NCBI RefSeq assembly: GCF_001995095.2 | Contig: NZ_MTSD02000004.1 | Location: 1 to 64,000, forward strand | Length of the DNA stretch: 64,000 bases | Direction of reading: 5' to 3' | From: Oceanospirillum linum | Lineage (GTDB): Bacteria; Pseudomonadota; Gammaproteobacteria; Pseudomonadales; Halomonadaceae | In this document: one piece after another, positions 44,643 through 54,978 of the stretch | Layout: each line of letters opens with the position of its first letter | How positions within the stretch are numbered: the stretch's first letter is position 1 | Notes under the pieces: generated by a model | Database searches by the model: none | Seen by the model: only the letters and a program-made list of their open reading frames with translations | Told to the model about the DNA's origin: nothing | Translations under genes and position numbers: made by a program

Positions 44643-47234
44643 ATGCCTTTACACCAAAAAATTATCCGCTTTGCCAGAACCCTGCGTGGTTATGTACTGA
44701 TCTCTATTATGGCGGTATCCATAGTGGTTTTTCTCAGTGTCACCCTGACGGCTACCCTGCTGTATGAAGATGTCATTCATCGTCAGTCGGCCCAGACATC
44801 TGAGAGTATTGCCCAGAGTACTTTCAATAGTATGTTTCAGGTGATGCGTCAGGGCTGGACTCGCCAAGAGCTGGAGGTTTTTCTCTCAGAAACCAAGGCC
44901 ACGTATGCAAATACGCCTTTTGATATTGAAATTTATCGGGGTAGCAAAGTAGAGGCATTATTTGGTGTCATTGATCAGCCGGATCCTGATGCTGCGATTC
45001 AGCAGGTTTTTCAGGATGGCTTGCATCATCTGAGTCAAACCGATCATACAACCCGACGCCTTTTTCCATTGAAAGTCCGGGCTGAGTGCCTGCAGTGTCA
45101 CCGTAATGCAAAACCGGGTGATGTGCTGGGTGTCATTGATATTCGGCAGGATATGAGTCCGATACGTGATGGTATTCGTCAGGGTTATATCGCTCTTTTT
45201 ATTATCGCGGCCATGGTGATTATGTTTGCTGCCCTGGGGATCTCTGCCTCAATCTCGGTACGTATCAAACAGTCGATGGAGCGCTTCAAACATCAGCTGA
45301 AAGATGTGAACTCGGTGAAAGATTTTCGGGCGCTGGATACGAAAAAAGTTGATTTCTTTTTTGATGAATTTAATCAGGCGTTTTCCCATGTCAGCTCTCT
45401 GATGGAAAAGCTGAAAGATGTGGCCGTTGACAAGGATATTCTGGAGTTCGAGATCCGGCTGCTCAGTAAATTCATTATTACTTCTGAGGTCGTTCGCGAC
45501 TGGCGTGATTTCATCAAAGACCTGCTGGTCGATATTAATACCATTATTGAAGCGCATACTTTGGTCACTATTTTTCAGGTAGATGACGAAGGCTATGAAC
45601 TTGAAGTGTTCTGGTACCAGGATGTCACTGAAGAAACCCGAACGGCCTTCGAAGTGTTTCTGCGCACGAATATTGAAAATGACGAACACTTCCATAAAGG
45701 GGCTGTGATTCTGAGTATTGCTCACCACGTCGCTCACCCTGAACCTGAAACTCTGGATCTAAAACCTATTACACCAAAGGATATTGAACTACAGACTAAA
45801 TCTTTGCTGCTGGAAGCTCCTAAGATAGGTGGTGTTGTGGGGATTGGGGTGCAATCAGATCTGGCTCGGGACCCAATTCGCCATATTGTTATTGATGGCA
45901 TTCTGACAACCCTGCTGAACCTGGTCGGTTCCGTTAAAGCGATTTATAAATACACGCAGGATCTGGAGTTTTATGCTACCCGTGACCCTTTGACCAGCTT
46001 GCATAACCAGCGGATGTTTAAGGAACTTCTCGGGTACGAAGTGGGGCGGGCCAGCCGCCATAAAGAGAGTTTTGCTCTTTTGATGCTTGATCTGGATAAT
46101 TTTAAGACGGTGAATGACAGGTTTGGCCATGCCTATGGTGATCAGTTTCTGCAGGCTTTTGCCAGAGTATTGGAGCATTCTGTACGTCCGGGTGACTTTT
46201 TGTCTCGCTACGGCGGCGATGAGTTTACGATTATTTTACCGGAAGCGAGCCAGGAGCAGGCTTTCTCCGTTGCTCAGCGAATAAAGCATGCCATTGATCA
46301 GATGCATCTGAAATCCCCCGATGGTCAGCCGATGCGCGCAACCGGTTCCATGGGGATTGCGGTCTATCCGGACCATGCGAGCAACCCAAGAGATCTGTTT
46401 TTGCTTGCCGATAACATGATGTATAAGGCAAAACGTCTTGGCCGTAACAGTATCGCTGTACCAGATGATGATGAGGTTGCTGAGGTTTACAAAGAGGCCG
46501 GTGCCAAAAATATAATGGTACTGAATGCACTGGAGGAGGAACGTATTGTTCCTTATTTCCAGCCCATTGTGGACTCGGAAACAGGTGATGTCGAGATTCA
46601 CGAATTACTTATGCGAATTGAAATGGATCATCGTATTGTTCCCGCCGGTGAGTTTATTGATATTGCAGAGGGAATTGGTGTAGTCCATAAAATGGACTAT
46701 ATGCTGATTGAGAAGGCTTTTGATCAGATGGTTGAGCAGGGCTACACCGGTAAGCTGTTTGTGAACCTGTCTCCAAAGTCATTGATTGTCAGTGAATTTA
46801 TTGGGCGTATTCGCCAGTTAGCTCAGGATAAGCACATTGCGCCTGATCGAATTGTTTTCGAGCTGACTGAGCGGGAAACGGTTAGCAACCTGAATCTGCT
46901 GGAGAAGTTTGTACTGGATCTGAAACTGGAGGGCTTTAACTTTGCCATTGATGATTTCGGCTCAGGTTTCTCCTCATTCCACTATATCAAGCATTTTCCA
47001 ATTGATGTTATCAAGATTGAAGGTGAATTCATTCGTAATATGCTTCATGACGATAAGTATATGGCCTTTGTTAAAAGTATTGTGACCCTGGCTCAGAATC
47101 TGGGTATCAAAACGATTGCTGAGTTTATTGAGGATGAAGACATTATGGATAAGGTTCGTGAGCTGGGAATCGATTATGGGCAAGGGTTCTATCTGGGGCG
47201 TCCTGCAGGGCACTTTGTCTGCAGTCAGAATTGA
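44643..47234 (+). CDS. membrane GGDEF-EAL protein with periplasmic haem-c motif
   Basis: An 863-residue c-di-GMP enzyme. A transmembrane helix (about 18-40) leads to a periplasmic domain with ECLQCH (C149, C152, H153), a c-type haem-binding motif of the kind seen in Tll0287-like (DUF3365) sensors, then a second helix (about 181-203). A HAMP-like and GAF-like region follows (to about 435). The GGDEF domain is intact: RYGGDEFTI, residues 524-528. The EAL motif reads ELL in HELLMRI, but FELTERE, NLSP, IDDFGSGFSS and IKIEGEF keep most metal and base residues. The protein could make and break c-di-GMP in response to redox or gas bound at haem. Confidence 0.85.
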   Translation: MPLHQKIIRFARTLRGYVLISIMAVSIVVFLSVTLTATLLYEDVIHRQSAQTSESIAQSTFNSMFQVMRQGWTRQELEVFLSETKATYANTPFDIEIYRGSKVEALFGVIDQPDPDAAIQQVFQDGLHHLSQTDHTTRRLFPLKVRAECLQCHRNAKPGDVLGVIDIRQDMSPIRDGIRQGYIALFIIAAMVIMFAALGISASISVRIKQSMERFKHQLKDVNSVKDFRALDTKKVDFFFDEFNQAFSHVSSLMEKLKDVAVDKDILEFEIRLLSKFIITSEVVRDWRDFIKDLLVDINTIIEAHTLVTIFQVDDEGYELEVFWYQDVTEETRTAFEVFLRTNIENDEHFHKGAVILSIAHHVAHPEPETLDLKPITPKDIELQTKSLLLEAPKIGGVVGIGVQSDLARDPIRHIVIDGILTTLLNLVGSVKAIYKYTQDLEFYATRDPLTSLHNQRMFKELLGYEVGRASRHKESFALLMLDLDNFKTVNDRFGHAYGDQFLQAFARVLEHSVRPGDFLSRYGGDEFTIILPEASQEQAFSVAQRIKHAIDQMHLKSPDGQPMRATGSMGIAVYPDHASNPRDLFLLADNMMYKAKRLGRNSIAVPDDDEVAEVYKEAGAKNIMVLNALEEERIVPYFQPIVDSETGDVEIHELLMRIEMDHRIVPAGEFIDIAEGIGVVHKMDYMLIEKAFDQMVEQGYTGKLFVNLSPKSLIVSEFIGRIRQLAQDKHIAPDRIVFELTERETVSNLNLLEKFVLDLKLEGFNFAIDDFGSGFSSFHYIKHFPIDVIKIEGEFIRNMLHDDKYMAFVKSIVTLAQNLGIKTIAEFIEDEDIMDKVRELGIDYGQGFYLGRPAGHFVCSQN

Positions 47235-47397
47235 AGCATTGATACAATTTCTAAGGTTTCCTGCTGACTACAGGCTATAGTTTATACTGTGTTTTTTCTT
47301 TGTCAGGACGTAGCATACTGTATCTTGGGTTGATATGTTAATAATGCCTTTTCCGGATGACAGGCCTTTTACTGAAGATGACGATAGGGAGTGATGA

Positions 47398-49257
47398 ATG
47401 GAAGCGCAGACCCCTTTAATAGGTGATCGGATGGCGGAGTATCGTGGGTTAAGTCGGGATGAGCTGGAGCTACAGCTCAGAAAGCATATGGGCGAAGCGG
47501 AGAAAATCCGGGCTCATCTGGAGAGTGAGATCCGTCGCCACAGAGATACTTCGGCTCAGCTTAACCTGATCAGTCGGGTTGTTGAGAAGGCCCATTTTGC
47601 CGTTATGATTACCGACGCTGACCAGCGACTTGTGTATGTCAACGCTGCTTATACCCGGCTTACAGGTCTAAAAGCAGAAGATGTGATTGGTCGTACGCCT
47701 AAGGTTAACCAGTCTGGGCGCCATACTCAGGAATTTTATCAGAAACTTTGGTATGAACTGGATCGCAAAGGGGTCTGGCGAGGTGAGGTCTGGGATCGGC
47801 GGCCCGATGGCAGTTTCTTCATGAAGTATCTGTCTATTGAGGTGGTAAGAGATGAGGCCGGAACAGTTACTCACTACTTTGCTATTTTCAGTGACCTTTC
47901 TGAACAAAAGCGCACAGAAGAAGAGCTGGAGCGGCTGACACATTATGACCCTCTGACAGAGCTGCCAAATCGCATACTTTTTCGTAATCGCCTTGGACAT
48001 GAATTTAATATTTCAAACCGCCATCAGTCCCGTACAGGGCTTTTGGTGTTGAATCTTGATCGCTTTCGTATGATCAATGATGCCTTTGGTTTTGCTCTGG
48101 GGGATGAGCTGCTGGTGCAGGTGGCTGCACGACTTCGAAGCCGGGTACGCTCAACGGATCTACTGGCACGCCAGGAAGATCGTTCAGAGAGAGACTCGGA
48201 TCTGATTTCCCGCATTGGAGGTGACGATTTCAGCTTTATTCTTAGTGAGCTGAGAGCACCAGAAGATGCAAATGTTGTCGCGCGGCGTTTGCTCGCTGCA
48301 TTTGAAGAACCTTTTGATGCGCATGGTGAAGAGGTTTTTCTCTCCGGTAGTATTGGCATTGCGGTCTATCCCGATAATGCTAAAAATGAAGACGGATTAA
48401 TGCAGTGTGCTGAGGCTGCACTGAACCTTGTTAAAGCGGAAGGCAAAGGTGGCTATCGTTTTTTCTCAGATGAGTTAAACCGCAGTAGTGCTGAGCGGGT
48501 TCGCCTTGAGGCGCGTTTGCATCGGGCCGTTACAAACGAAGAATTTACTCTGTATTATCAGCCTAAACTTGATCTCAAAACCGGTAAAATCATGGGGGTG
48601 GAAGCTCTATTACGCTGGCCTCAGGACGATGGCAGTACGGTATCCCCTGAAAGCTTTATCCCTCTGACAGAAGATACAGGGCTGATCAACCCCATTGGAC
48701 AGTGGATCATCGTTCAGGCAATGCAGGATGCCTGTCGTATTAATCAGCAAACAGGGCTTCAGCTTCAGGTGGCCATTAATTTATCTGTTCGTCAGTTTCT
48801 TAACCCCGGTGTGGTGGGTTTGGTGGCTGAGGCGCTTCAGTATACCGGTATTGATCCGGCATTAGTGGAGTTCGAAATTACGGAAAGCATGCTGATTGAT
48901 AAAGTCGAGGATGCCCGGCAATCTATGCATAACCTGCGGAATCTGGGGGTTCAGTTAGCGATTGATGATTTTGGTACTGGTTTTTCATCGATGTCCTATC
49001 TGAAAGAGTTTCCGGTCAATACCATGAAAATTGATCGTTCGTTTATTATGTCCCTGGATCATGGCGCAGAAGGGTTGGCAATTGTGACGGCCCTGGTCTC
49101 TTTGGGTAAGGCGATGGGACTAGGGGTTGTTGCAGAAGGTGTTGAAAATAAAACCCAAATGGATTTGCTGTCAGAATCAGGTTGTGACTTTGGTCAGGGG
49201 TTTTATATCGACAGACCTATGCCCATTGATAAGTTGATTGCCAGTATTGGGCAATAG
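47398..49257 (+). CDS. PAS-GGDEF-EAL c-di-GMP protein, soluble
   Basis: A 619-residue cytoplasmic protein without membrane segment. Residues 15-55 are a charged coiled coil, 60-170 a PAS domain (AVMITDADQRLVYVNAAYTR, then HYFAIFSDLSEQKRTEE). The GGDEF domain has GGDDF (RIGGDDFSF) instead of GGDEF, which lowers or alters cyclase activity. The EAL domain is intact: VEALLRW, then FEITESML, IDDFGTGFSSMSYL and the KIDRSFI lysine. It is more likely a phosphodiesterase. It follows the haem-type GGDEF-EAL gene after 163 bp on the same strand. Confidence 0.88.
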   Translation: MEAQTPLIGDRMAEYRGLSRDELELQLRKHMGEAEKIRAHLESEIRRHRDTSAQLNLISRVVEKAHFAVMITDADQRLVYVNAAYTRLTGLKAEDVIGRTPKVNQSGRHTQEFYQKLWYELDRKGVWRGEVWDRRPDGSFFMKYLSIEVVRDEAGTVTHYFAIFSDLSEQKRTEEELERLTHYDPLTELPNRILFRNRLGHEFNISNRHQSRTGLLVLNLDRFRMINDAFGFALGDELLVQVAARLRSRVRSTDLLARQEDRSERDSDLISRIGGDDFSFILSELRAPEDANVVARRLLAAFEEPFDAHGEEVFLSGSIGIAVYPDNAKNEDGLMQCAEAALNLVKAEGKGGYRFFSDELNRSSAERVRLEARLHRAVTNEEFTLYYQPKLDLKTGKIMGVEALLRWPQDDGSTVSPESFIPLTEDTGLINPIGQWIIVQAMQDACRINQQTGLQLQVAINLSVRQFLNPGVVGLVAEALQYTGIDPALVEFEITESMLIDKVEDARQSMHNLRNLGVQLAIDDFGTGFSSMSYLKEFPVNTMKIDRSFIMSLDHGAEGLAIVTALVSLGKAMGLGVVAEGVENKTQMDLLSESGCDFGQGFYIDRPMPIDKLIASIGQ

Positions 49258-49266
49258 TTTTACTTT

Positions 49267-49287
49267 GAACCTGATATGCTCAGGTTC
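49267..49287 (+). terminator. hairpin after the PAS-GGDEF-EAL gene
   Basis: GAACCTGA (49267-49274) and TCAGGTTC (49280-49287), loop of five. It starts 10 bp after the stop and lacks a strong T run. Confidence 0.5.
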
Positions 49288-49562
49288 AGAGTTAGTTTGT
49301 TATTGATCGGTTACTTCCCTCCGCCCACATCTTTTTATTTGTCTTTTTATTGTATTACCAAAACGCTCCACCTTTGCCGGATATCCCGTTTTCCTGTTAT
49401 GGACGGTATAATATTCATAAGAGCTGATAATTGCCTGAGATACCGCAAGGTATTGTAAATAAAGATAATGTATATTTTATTGGTTTCTTCTGCGTTATCT
49501 AAGATGTGCAGGAAATCCTCCTCCCGCAGGAGTGTCTCAGGTACATAAATAAGGAGTGTGTT
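49288..49562. other. AT-rich intergenic region
   Basis: No gene is supported in these 275 bp. A 60-codon plus-strand frame overlaps the hairpin and has no recognisable product. AAGGAG lies directly before ATG 49563. Confidence 0.3.
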
Positions 49563-50063
49563 ATGAAGGAGTATATCGGTTTTGGTATTGTTGTTTTCTC
49601 ACTGATTTTCGCCATAAGTGCTGCGTTTATGGCCTGGCGACTGAAGCTGCGGCTGGATGCGGCAAATTCAGTAATTGTTCTGGAAAAAAGTCGTCGTGAC
49701 GAGCGCCGCAAAACCTACCAGGACGTGATTGCTCAACTTGAGCAGGCAATGTCTTCTGTTAATAATGGCAGGCCGGAGCTTGCAAACTTATTTAATGATC
49801 TTTCCCCTAAACTTCATCTTCATGCCTCTGAAGAGGTTAATTCCAGCTTTGTGGAGGTGTGTCTTTTGTTGGAAAACTGGACTGCGATGAAAGATGATGT
49901 CGATAAAACAGTGAGCAGTCTGCAGGAAAACCCTGACCATGAGGTATTGGAGCAGCGTCTTTCTGAGCAGAAAAAACAGGCTCTTGATGCCTATCAGCTA
50001 TTCAAGCATAAGTTTAATAAACTGGGGGCGATGATGCGTAAAGAGATGAGCGAAGCGCTATAA
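49563..50063 (+). CDS. hypothetical single-helix membrane-anchored protein
   Basis: A 166-residue protein from ATG 49563, with AAGGAG eight bases before it (a longer frame from 49506 lacks a site). One N-terminal transmembrane helix: IGFGIVVFSLIFAISAAFMAW. The remainder is helical and charged (LRLDAANSVIVLEKSRRDER and later EVLEQRLSEQKKQALDAYQL), predicted coiled coil facing the cytoplasm. I do not recognise a family. It stands alone between a GGDEF-EAL gene and yaeQ. Confidence 0.55.
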   Translation: MKEYIGFGIVVFSLIFAISAAFMAWRLKLRLDAANSVIVLEKSRRDERRKTYQDVIAQLEQAMSSVNNGRPELANLFNDLSPKLHLHASEEVNSSFVEVCLLLENWTAMKDDVDKTVSSLQENPDHEVLEQRLSEQKKQALDAYQLFKHKFNKLGAMMRKEMSEAL

Positions 50064-50168
50064 AAAGAGCAGTATCAGATTGCAGGTTTGTTGTTGTGGC
50101 TTGAGCTTTCTTGCTCATCACCGTATATTCCGCAACCATATTCTATTACCTGCTTCTAAGGATGCCTA

Positions 50169-50705
50169 ATGGCTCTGAAATCAACAGTTTATAAAGCAGC
50201 GGTTAATCTTGCTGATATGGATCGGAACGTTTATCTCGATCAGTCACTGACTTTGGCGCAACATCCTTCTGAAACGGACGAGCGCATGATGTTGCGCATC
50301 CTCGCCTGGAGTCTGAATGCGATGGAAGGCCTTGAGTTTACTAAGGGCCTTTGTGTGGATGATGAACCTGAAGTCTGGAAGAAAAATTATTCTGATGAGA
50401 TTGAACTTTGGATCGAACTGGGATGCCCGGATGAGAAGTGGTTACGCAAAGCGTCTGCGCGCTCAAAAGAAGTGATTCTTTATACCTATGGTGATAATGC
50501 CGCTCCGATCTGGTGGCAGCAGAATAAGAGTAAACTGGCGCGCTTTGAAAACCTGCAGGTGTGGAATATCCAGGATACGGCTATTGAGCAGTTAGCAGGG
50601 TTGATCGCACGTACCATGCAAATTCAGGTGACGATTCAGGATGGCACCGCTTGGTTTTCCTGTGGTGAGCAGAGTGTCGAGGTCCGCCCGGAACGCTGGA
50701 ACTAG
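50169..50705 (+). CDS. yaeQ: YaeQ family protein
   Basis: A 178-residue protein that matches Escherichia coli YaeQ over its whole length: MALKSTVYKAAVNLADMDRN, LAQHPSETDERMMLRILAW, LCVDDEPEVWKKN and IWWQQNKSKLARF. The structure of YaeQ homologues is a PD-(D/E)XK nuclease-like fold; no nuclease activity has been firmly shown. It can replace RfaH function when overexpressed in one reported study, but the mechanism is not settled. It is followed by a terminator and is single. Confidence 0.92.
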   Translation: MALKSTVYKAAVNLADMDRNVYLDQSLTLAQHPSETDERMMLRILAWSLNAMEGLEFTKGLCVDDEPEVWKKNYSDEIELWIELGCPDEKWLRKASARSKEVILYTYGDNAAPIWWQQNKSKLARFENLQVWNIQDTAIEQLAGLIARTMQIQVTIQDGTAWFSCGEQSVEVRPERWN

Positions 50706-50747
50706 TGCGTGAGGCTTTCTTCTATCGGCGCAGAAAGCGCTGACAAA

Positions 50748-50772
50748 AAAACCGGGGCCAGCCCGGTTTTCT
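50748..50772 (+). terminator. terminator between yaeQ and the aminotransferase gene
   Basis: AAAACCGGG (50748-50756) pairs with CCCGGTTTT (50762-50770). It can serve both the plus-strand yaeQ and the minus-strand gene that converges on it. Confidence 0.8.
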
Positions 50773-50806
50773 GTTTGACTAAGCACCATCGTTGATGGTC
50801 TTTCCG

Positions 50807-51985
50807 CTAGCTTAACTCTTTTGCCAGTCGTGCCATAGAATCTTCGAGATTAGCGTTACTGGTTGCAAATGAGATGCGCATGCAGCCGGTTGTTCCGAAA
50901 GCAGACCCTGGAACCAGAGCAACACCGGCTTTTTCAAGCATCGCTTCAGCAAATTCTACATCATTGGCTGAGCCGTAAGCTTTGATCGCCCCTGAGAAGT
51001 CCGCAAAAGCATAAAAAGTGCCATCACCGGCCAGGCAGTTAACACCATCAATAGCGTTTAATTTCTCAACCACGAAATCATGACGCTGTTTGAAGGAAAC
51101 CAGCATCTCCGAGATACACTCCTGAGGTCCGTTCAGCGCAGCTTCGGCAGCGTACTGAGAGATGGAGGCCGGGTTTGAAGTGGACTGGGACTGAATTTTC
51201 TTCATGGCGCCGATCACTTTAGCCGGACCTGCAGCATACCCAATACGCCAACCTGTCATGCTGTATGCTTTGGATACACCATTCAGAACGAAAGTACGCT
51301 CATAGAGTTCCGGCGTTGCGTTCAGAATATTGCAGAAGTTCTGATCCCACAGGATATGCTCGTACATATCATCTGTTGCAACCATGATTTGTGGGTGCTT
51401 TTTCAGAACTTCACCCAGGGCTTTCAGCTCATCAAGGGTATAAGCCATACCGCTTGGGTTGGGTGGGCTGTTAATCACAAATAGTTTGGTACGAGGTGTG
51501 ATTGCAGCTTCAAGCTGATCGGCAGTGATCTTGAAGCGCTTCTCTGCGCTGGTTTCCAGAATAACCGGTTTGCCTTCGGCCACAAGGACCATATCTGGGT
51601 AAGATACCCAGTAGGGAGCAGGGATAATGACCTCATCACCGGGATTCAGAAGTGCCAGAGACAGATTGAAAAAGCTCTGTTTGCCACCGGATGAAACCAG
51701 AATCTGATTGGGCTCGTATTTGAGTCCGTTATCCCGTTCGAATTTCGCTATAATGGCTTTCTTCAGGCTTGGTGTACCGTCCACAGCGGTGTATTTTGTC
51801 AGGCCCTTATTGATGGCCTCAATCGCGGCATCTTTGATGTGTTGCGGGGTGTCGAAATCCGGCTCACCTGCGCCCAGGCCGATAATGTCATTGCCTGCTG
51901 CGCGAAGCTCTGCCGCACGGTTTGTGACCGCGAGAGTCGGTGAAGGTTTAATTGACTGTACGCGATCTGACAGTTGTACGTCCAA
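50807..51985 (-). CDS. aspartate aminotransferase (class Ib)
   Basis: A 392-residue PLP enzyme that moves the amino group between aspartate and 2-oxoglutarate. The PLP lysine is in LNGVSKAYSMTGWRIGYAAG, the arginine in WRIGY and the final SFATSN region bind the substrate carboxylate, and VINSPPNPSG holds the PLP-ring asparagine. Class Ib features such as the short N-terminal DVQLSDRVQSIKPSPTLAV are clear. It is divergent from uvrB; the aspartate aminotransferase-uvrB pair also occurs in Pseudomonas aeruginosa, which supports conserved gene order rather than an operon. Confidence 0.9.
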   Translation of the reverse strand: MDVQLSDRVQSIKPSPTLAVTNRAAELRAAGNDIIGLGAGEPDFDTPQHIKDAAIEAINKGLTKYTAVDGTPSLKKAIIAKFERDNGLKYEPNQILVSSGGKQSFFNLSLALLNPGDEVIIPAPYWVSYPDMVLVAEGKPVILETSAEKRFKITADQLEAAITPRTKLFVINSPPNPSGMAYTLDELKALGEVLKKHPQIMVATDDMYEHILWDQNFCNILNATPELYERTFVLNGVSKAYSMTGWRIGYAAGPAKVIGAMKKIQSQSTSNPASISQYAAEAALNGPQECISEMLVSFKQRHDFVVEKLNAIDGVNCLAGDGTFYAFADFSGAIKAYGSANDVEFAEAMLEKAGVALVPGSAFGTTGCMRISFATSNANLEDSMARLAKELS

Positions 51986-52258
51986 GCTGATATCCTCAAT
52001 TTATTTTCAGTCAGAAAATAGGCGTTATGCAGATGAATCATACAGGAGATACCGACCCTTCGTGAAGGAGGCAAGTTTAAAAAACATGCTAAAAAGTCCG
52101 GTATTTATCTACGTTTGCGTTGACGGTGGCGGCCCCTGAATCGCTTGTTTTAATGTTGATGTCGGATCAGGTTATAGTGTCTTTAAATTTATAGAGTTGC
52201 TTGTTTAGCGTAGTTTGCTGAATTGCATTGCTAAGATAAAAAATAAGTCTGGTAAAAC

Positions 52259-54283
52259 ATGGAATCACAGAAAAAGTTTAAACTACATTCCCGTTTTAAA
52301 CCTGCGGGTGATCAGCCTGCCGCGATTGATGCCCTCTGTAAAGGTCTTGATAACGGCTTGATGCACCAGACCCTTTTGGGGGTAACGGGGTCGGGTAAAA
52401 CATTTACCATGGCAAACATTATTGAGAAAACCCAGCGCCCGACCATTATTCTGGCCCATAACAAGACACTCGCAGCCCAGCTGTATGGTGAGTTTAAAGA
52501 CTTCTTTCCTGATAATGCGATTGAGTACTTTGTTTCTTACTATGACTACTATCAGCCTGAAGCTTATGTTCCTGCCTCTGATACTTTTATTGATAAAGAT
52601 GCTTCTATTAACGAGCATATTGAACAGATGCGTTTGTCGGCAACCAAGGCGTTGCTGGAGCGTAAAGATTCTTTGATTGTGGCAACCGTATCCGCAATTT
52701 ACGGTTTGGGAGATCCTAAGTCCTACCACAAGATGGTGCTGCATATTAATCGGGGGGAGCGTATCGATCAGCGTCAGATGCTTCGTCGGCTGGCTGAGCT
52801 GCAATATACCCGTAATGACCTTGATTTTCGCCGGGCTACTTATCGGGTTCGGGGTGATGTGATCGATATTTTTCCTGCAGAATCCGATCAGGAAGCGGTT
52901 CGGGTTGAGCTGTTTGACGATGAGATCGATAACATCTCTATCTTTGACCCTCTGACAGGAGAGCAGCTGCGCAAGCTGCCGCGAATTACGATCTATCCGA
53001 AAAGCCATTATGTGACGCCAAGAGAGACGGTTATTGAAGCTACCGAACATATCAAAGATGAGCTGCGGGAGCGGATCGAATGGTTTCGGGAGCATGATAA
53101 ATTAGTTGAAGCACAGCGGATCGAACAGCGTACCTTGTATGATATTGAGATGATGCTGGAGCTGGGCTACTGCAATGGTATTGAAAACTACTCCCGCTAT
53201 TTATCCGGGCGCGATCCGGGTAACGCGCCACCCACCTTTTTTGATTATCTGCCCGATAATGCACTGCTGTTTATCGATGAGTCCCATGTCACCGTGCCTC
53301 AGTTGGGGGTGATGTACCGTGGAGACCGCTCGCGGAAAGAAACTCTGGTGCAGTATGGGTTCCGGTTACCATCAGCACTGGATAACCGCCCGATGAAGTT
53401 CGAGGAGTGGGAGCAGATCTCGCCTCAGATGGTGTTTGTTTCTGCTACACCGGGTAACTATGAAGCCGAGCACCAGGGGCAGGTGGTTGAGCAGGTTGTA
53501 CGGCCGACGGGGCTGCTTGATCCGGAAATTGAGGTGCGTCCTGCGACGAGTCAGGTGGATGATCTGATGTCAGAAATCAGCCTCAGGGTTGCCGATGGCG
53601 ACCGCGTGCTGGTCACAACTCTGACAAAGCGCATGTCGGAAGATTTGACGGACTACCTTTCTGAGCACGGTGTAAAGGTGCGCTATCTGCATTCGGATAT
53701 TGATACGGTTGAGCGGGTTGAGATTATTCGGGATCTGCGTCTGGGTGAGTTTGATGTGTTGGTAGGGATTAACCTGCTGAGGGAAGGTCTGGATATGCCG
53801 GAAGTGTCTCTGGTGGCGATTCTTGATGCGGACAAAGAGGGTTTTCTGCGCTCGGAACGTTCTCTGATTCAGACCATTGGTCGTGCCGCCCGTAACTCAA
53901 AGGGTAAGGCAATTCTGTATGGCGACCGCATTACCGGCTCTATGCAGAAAGCGATTGATGAGACTCAGCGCCGTCGCGAAAAACAGATGGAAGCTAACGA
54001 GGCGGCGGGTATTACCCCCACCACTGTCATGAAAAATGTGGCCGACATTATGGAAGGAGCACGGATTCCCGGTAAAAAGATCAGTAATAAATCCGGTAAG
54101 AAAGTTGCTGAAGCTGTGGGGGAGTATCTTGTTGATCCTGCGCTGATGTCACCGGAGCAGTTGTTGAAGGCTATCAGTAAGCTGGAAGATAAAATGTATG
54201 AGGCGTCCAAGAACCTTGAGTTTGAGCAGGTCGCACAGATTCGGGATGAGATTCAAAAGCTCAATGGTCATTTACTGACATAA
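52259..54283 (+). CDS. uvrB: excinuclease ABC subunit UvrB
   Basis: UvrB is the damage-verifying helicase of nucleotide excision repair; it loads from UvrA and recruits UvrC. The 674 residues are of usual length. Walker A is [14 protein letters not shown] near 43, the beta-hairpin region [20 protein letters not shown] near 95, the DEAD-like box LFIDESHVT near 337 and helicase motif [14 protein letters not shown] near 543. The C-terminal UVR motif ([19 protein letters not shown]) binds UvrC. I see no LexA box in the 270 bp upstream. Confidence 0.96.
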   Translation: MESQKKFKLHSRFKPAGDQPAAIDALCKGLDNGLMHQTLLGVTGSGKTFTMANIIEKTQRPTIILAHNKTLAAQLYGEFKDFFPDNAIEYFVSYYDYYQPEAYVPASDTFIDKDASINEHIEQMRLSATKALLERKDSLIVATVSAIYGLGDPKSYHKMVLHINRGERIDQRQMLRRLAELQYTRNDLDFRRATYRVRGDVIDIFPAESDQEAVRVELFDDEIDNISIFDPLTGEQLRKLPRITIYPKSHYVTPRETVIEATEHIKDELRERIEWFREHDKLVEAQRIEQRTLYDIEMMLELGYCNGIENYSRYLSGRDPGNAPPTFFDYLPDNALLFIDESHVTVPQLGVMYRGDRSRKETLVQYGFRLPSALDNRPMKFEEWEQISPQMVFVSATPGNYEAEHQGQVVEQVVRPTGLLDPEIEVRPATSQVDDLMSEISLRVADGDRVLVTTLTKRMSEDLTDYLSEHGVKVRYLHSDIDTVERVEIIRDLRLGEFDVLVGINLLREGLDMPEVSLVAILDADKEGFLRSERSLIQTIGRAARNSKGKAILYGDRITGSMQKAIDETQRRREKQMEANEAAGITPTTVMKNVADIMEGARIPGKKISNKSGKKVAEAVGEYLVDPALMSPEQLLKAISKLEDKMYEASKNLEFEQVAQIRDEIQKLNGHLLT

Positions 54284-54369
54284 GAGAGCTTGTCAGAGCT
54301 GCCATTACAGATCGGCCTTTATAATGATAGCTCTGCTCAATAACTCGAAGGTCTGCAGTTTACCTGTTC

Positions 54370-54978
54370 TCAGCCTGTTTTAGGTTGACGCCCCTGTTTT
54401 ATATGCCGGTCACGGTTGATGGCTTTCTGCTTTTCACTCTTTTTCAGCAGAGCATAAACTGCTGTGCTTCCCCCGTGGCTTTTATGGGCGCTGCTGACCG
54501 CTATGACCTGAGGGAGTTCCGGGAGCCAGCGGGCAAGATAACTTTTAATGACACAGGGCAGTGAGTCAGCCGTTGTACCTTTACCAAAGCTGATCAGAGC
54601 TACCCGGATATCGCTTTTATAGCAATCCTCAATAAAATCAAAAACTTCTCTGCGACAGGCTTCCACAGGTTTTTTGTGCAGATTTAATGCGGCATCGACA
54701 GGGTAACGTCCTTGCTTGAGGCGCTTGTAGACGCCTTCCTGTACACCATCTTTTTTGTATATAACGGGATCGAAAGGCCCCAACAGATCAACAAACTGGT
54801 CGGTTAAAAAATTTCTGTCCGCCTCTGTTTGTTCCTGTGCGGCATTACGACGGGCTTTGAGACTCTGAGGATCGCTTTTATGAATAGTTTTCAGGTCTGC
54901 TTTCAGCTCCTGCTTTAGTGGAACAACGTCACGCATTTCCCTTAAAAAATAATCCAGATCATCATCCTGGTAAGCCAT
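54370..54978 (-). CDS. smrA: Smr-domain endonuclease-like protein SmrA (YdaL)
   Basis: A 202-residue protein with a C-terminal Smr domain. LNLHKKPVEACRREVFDFIE is the strand-helix start and FGKGTT takes the place of the usual HGKG loop, while SSAHKSHGGSTAVYALLKK ends the domain with the GG-S/T site seen in SmrA. It is the SmrA (YdaL) rather than MutS2 type, as it stands alone. ATG 54978 has GAGGGG six bases upstream; ATG 55008 is less likely. SmrA homologues can cut RNA or DNA; the cellular role is not settled. Convergent with uvrB. Confidence 0.85.
   Translation of the reverse strand: MAYQDDDLDYFLREMRDVVPLKQELKADLKTIHKSDPQSLKARRNAAQEQTEADRNFLTDQFVDLLGPFDPVIYKKDGVQEGVYKRLKQGRYPVDAALNLHKKPVEACRREVFDFIEDCYKSDIRVALISFGKGTTADSLPCVIKSYLARWLPELPQVIAVSSAHKSHGGSTAVYALLKKSEKQKAINRDRHIKQGRQPKTG

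Noticed and set aside
52140-52258. LexA box before uvrB
   Set aside because: No CTGT-N8-ACAG-like sequence was found; AT-rich promoter only.
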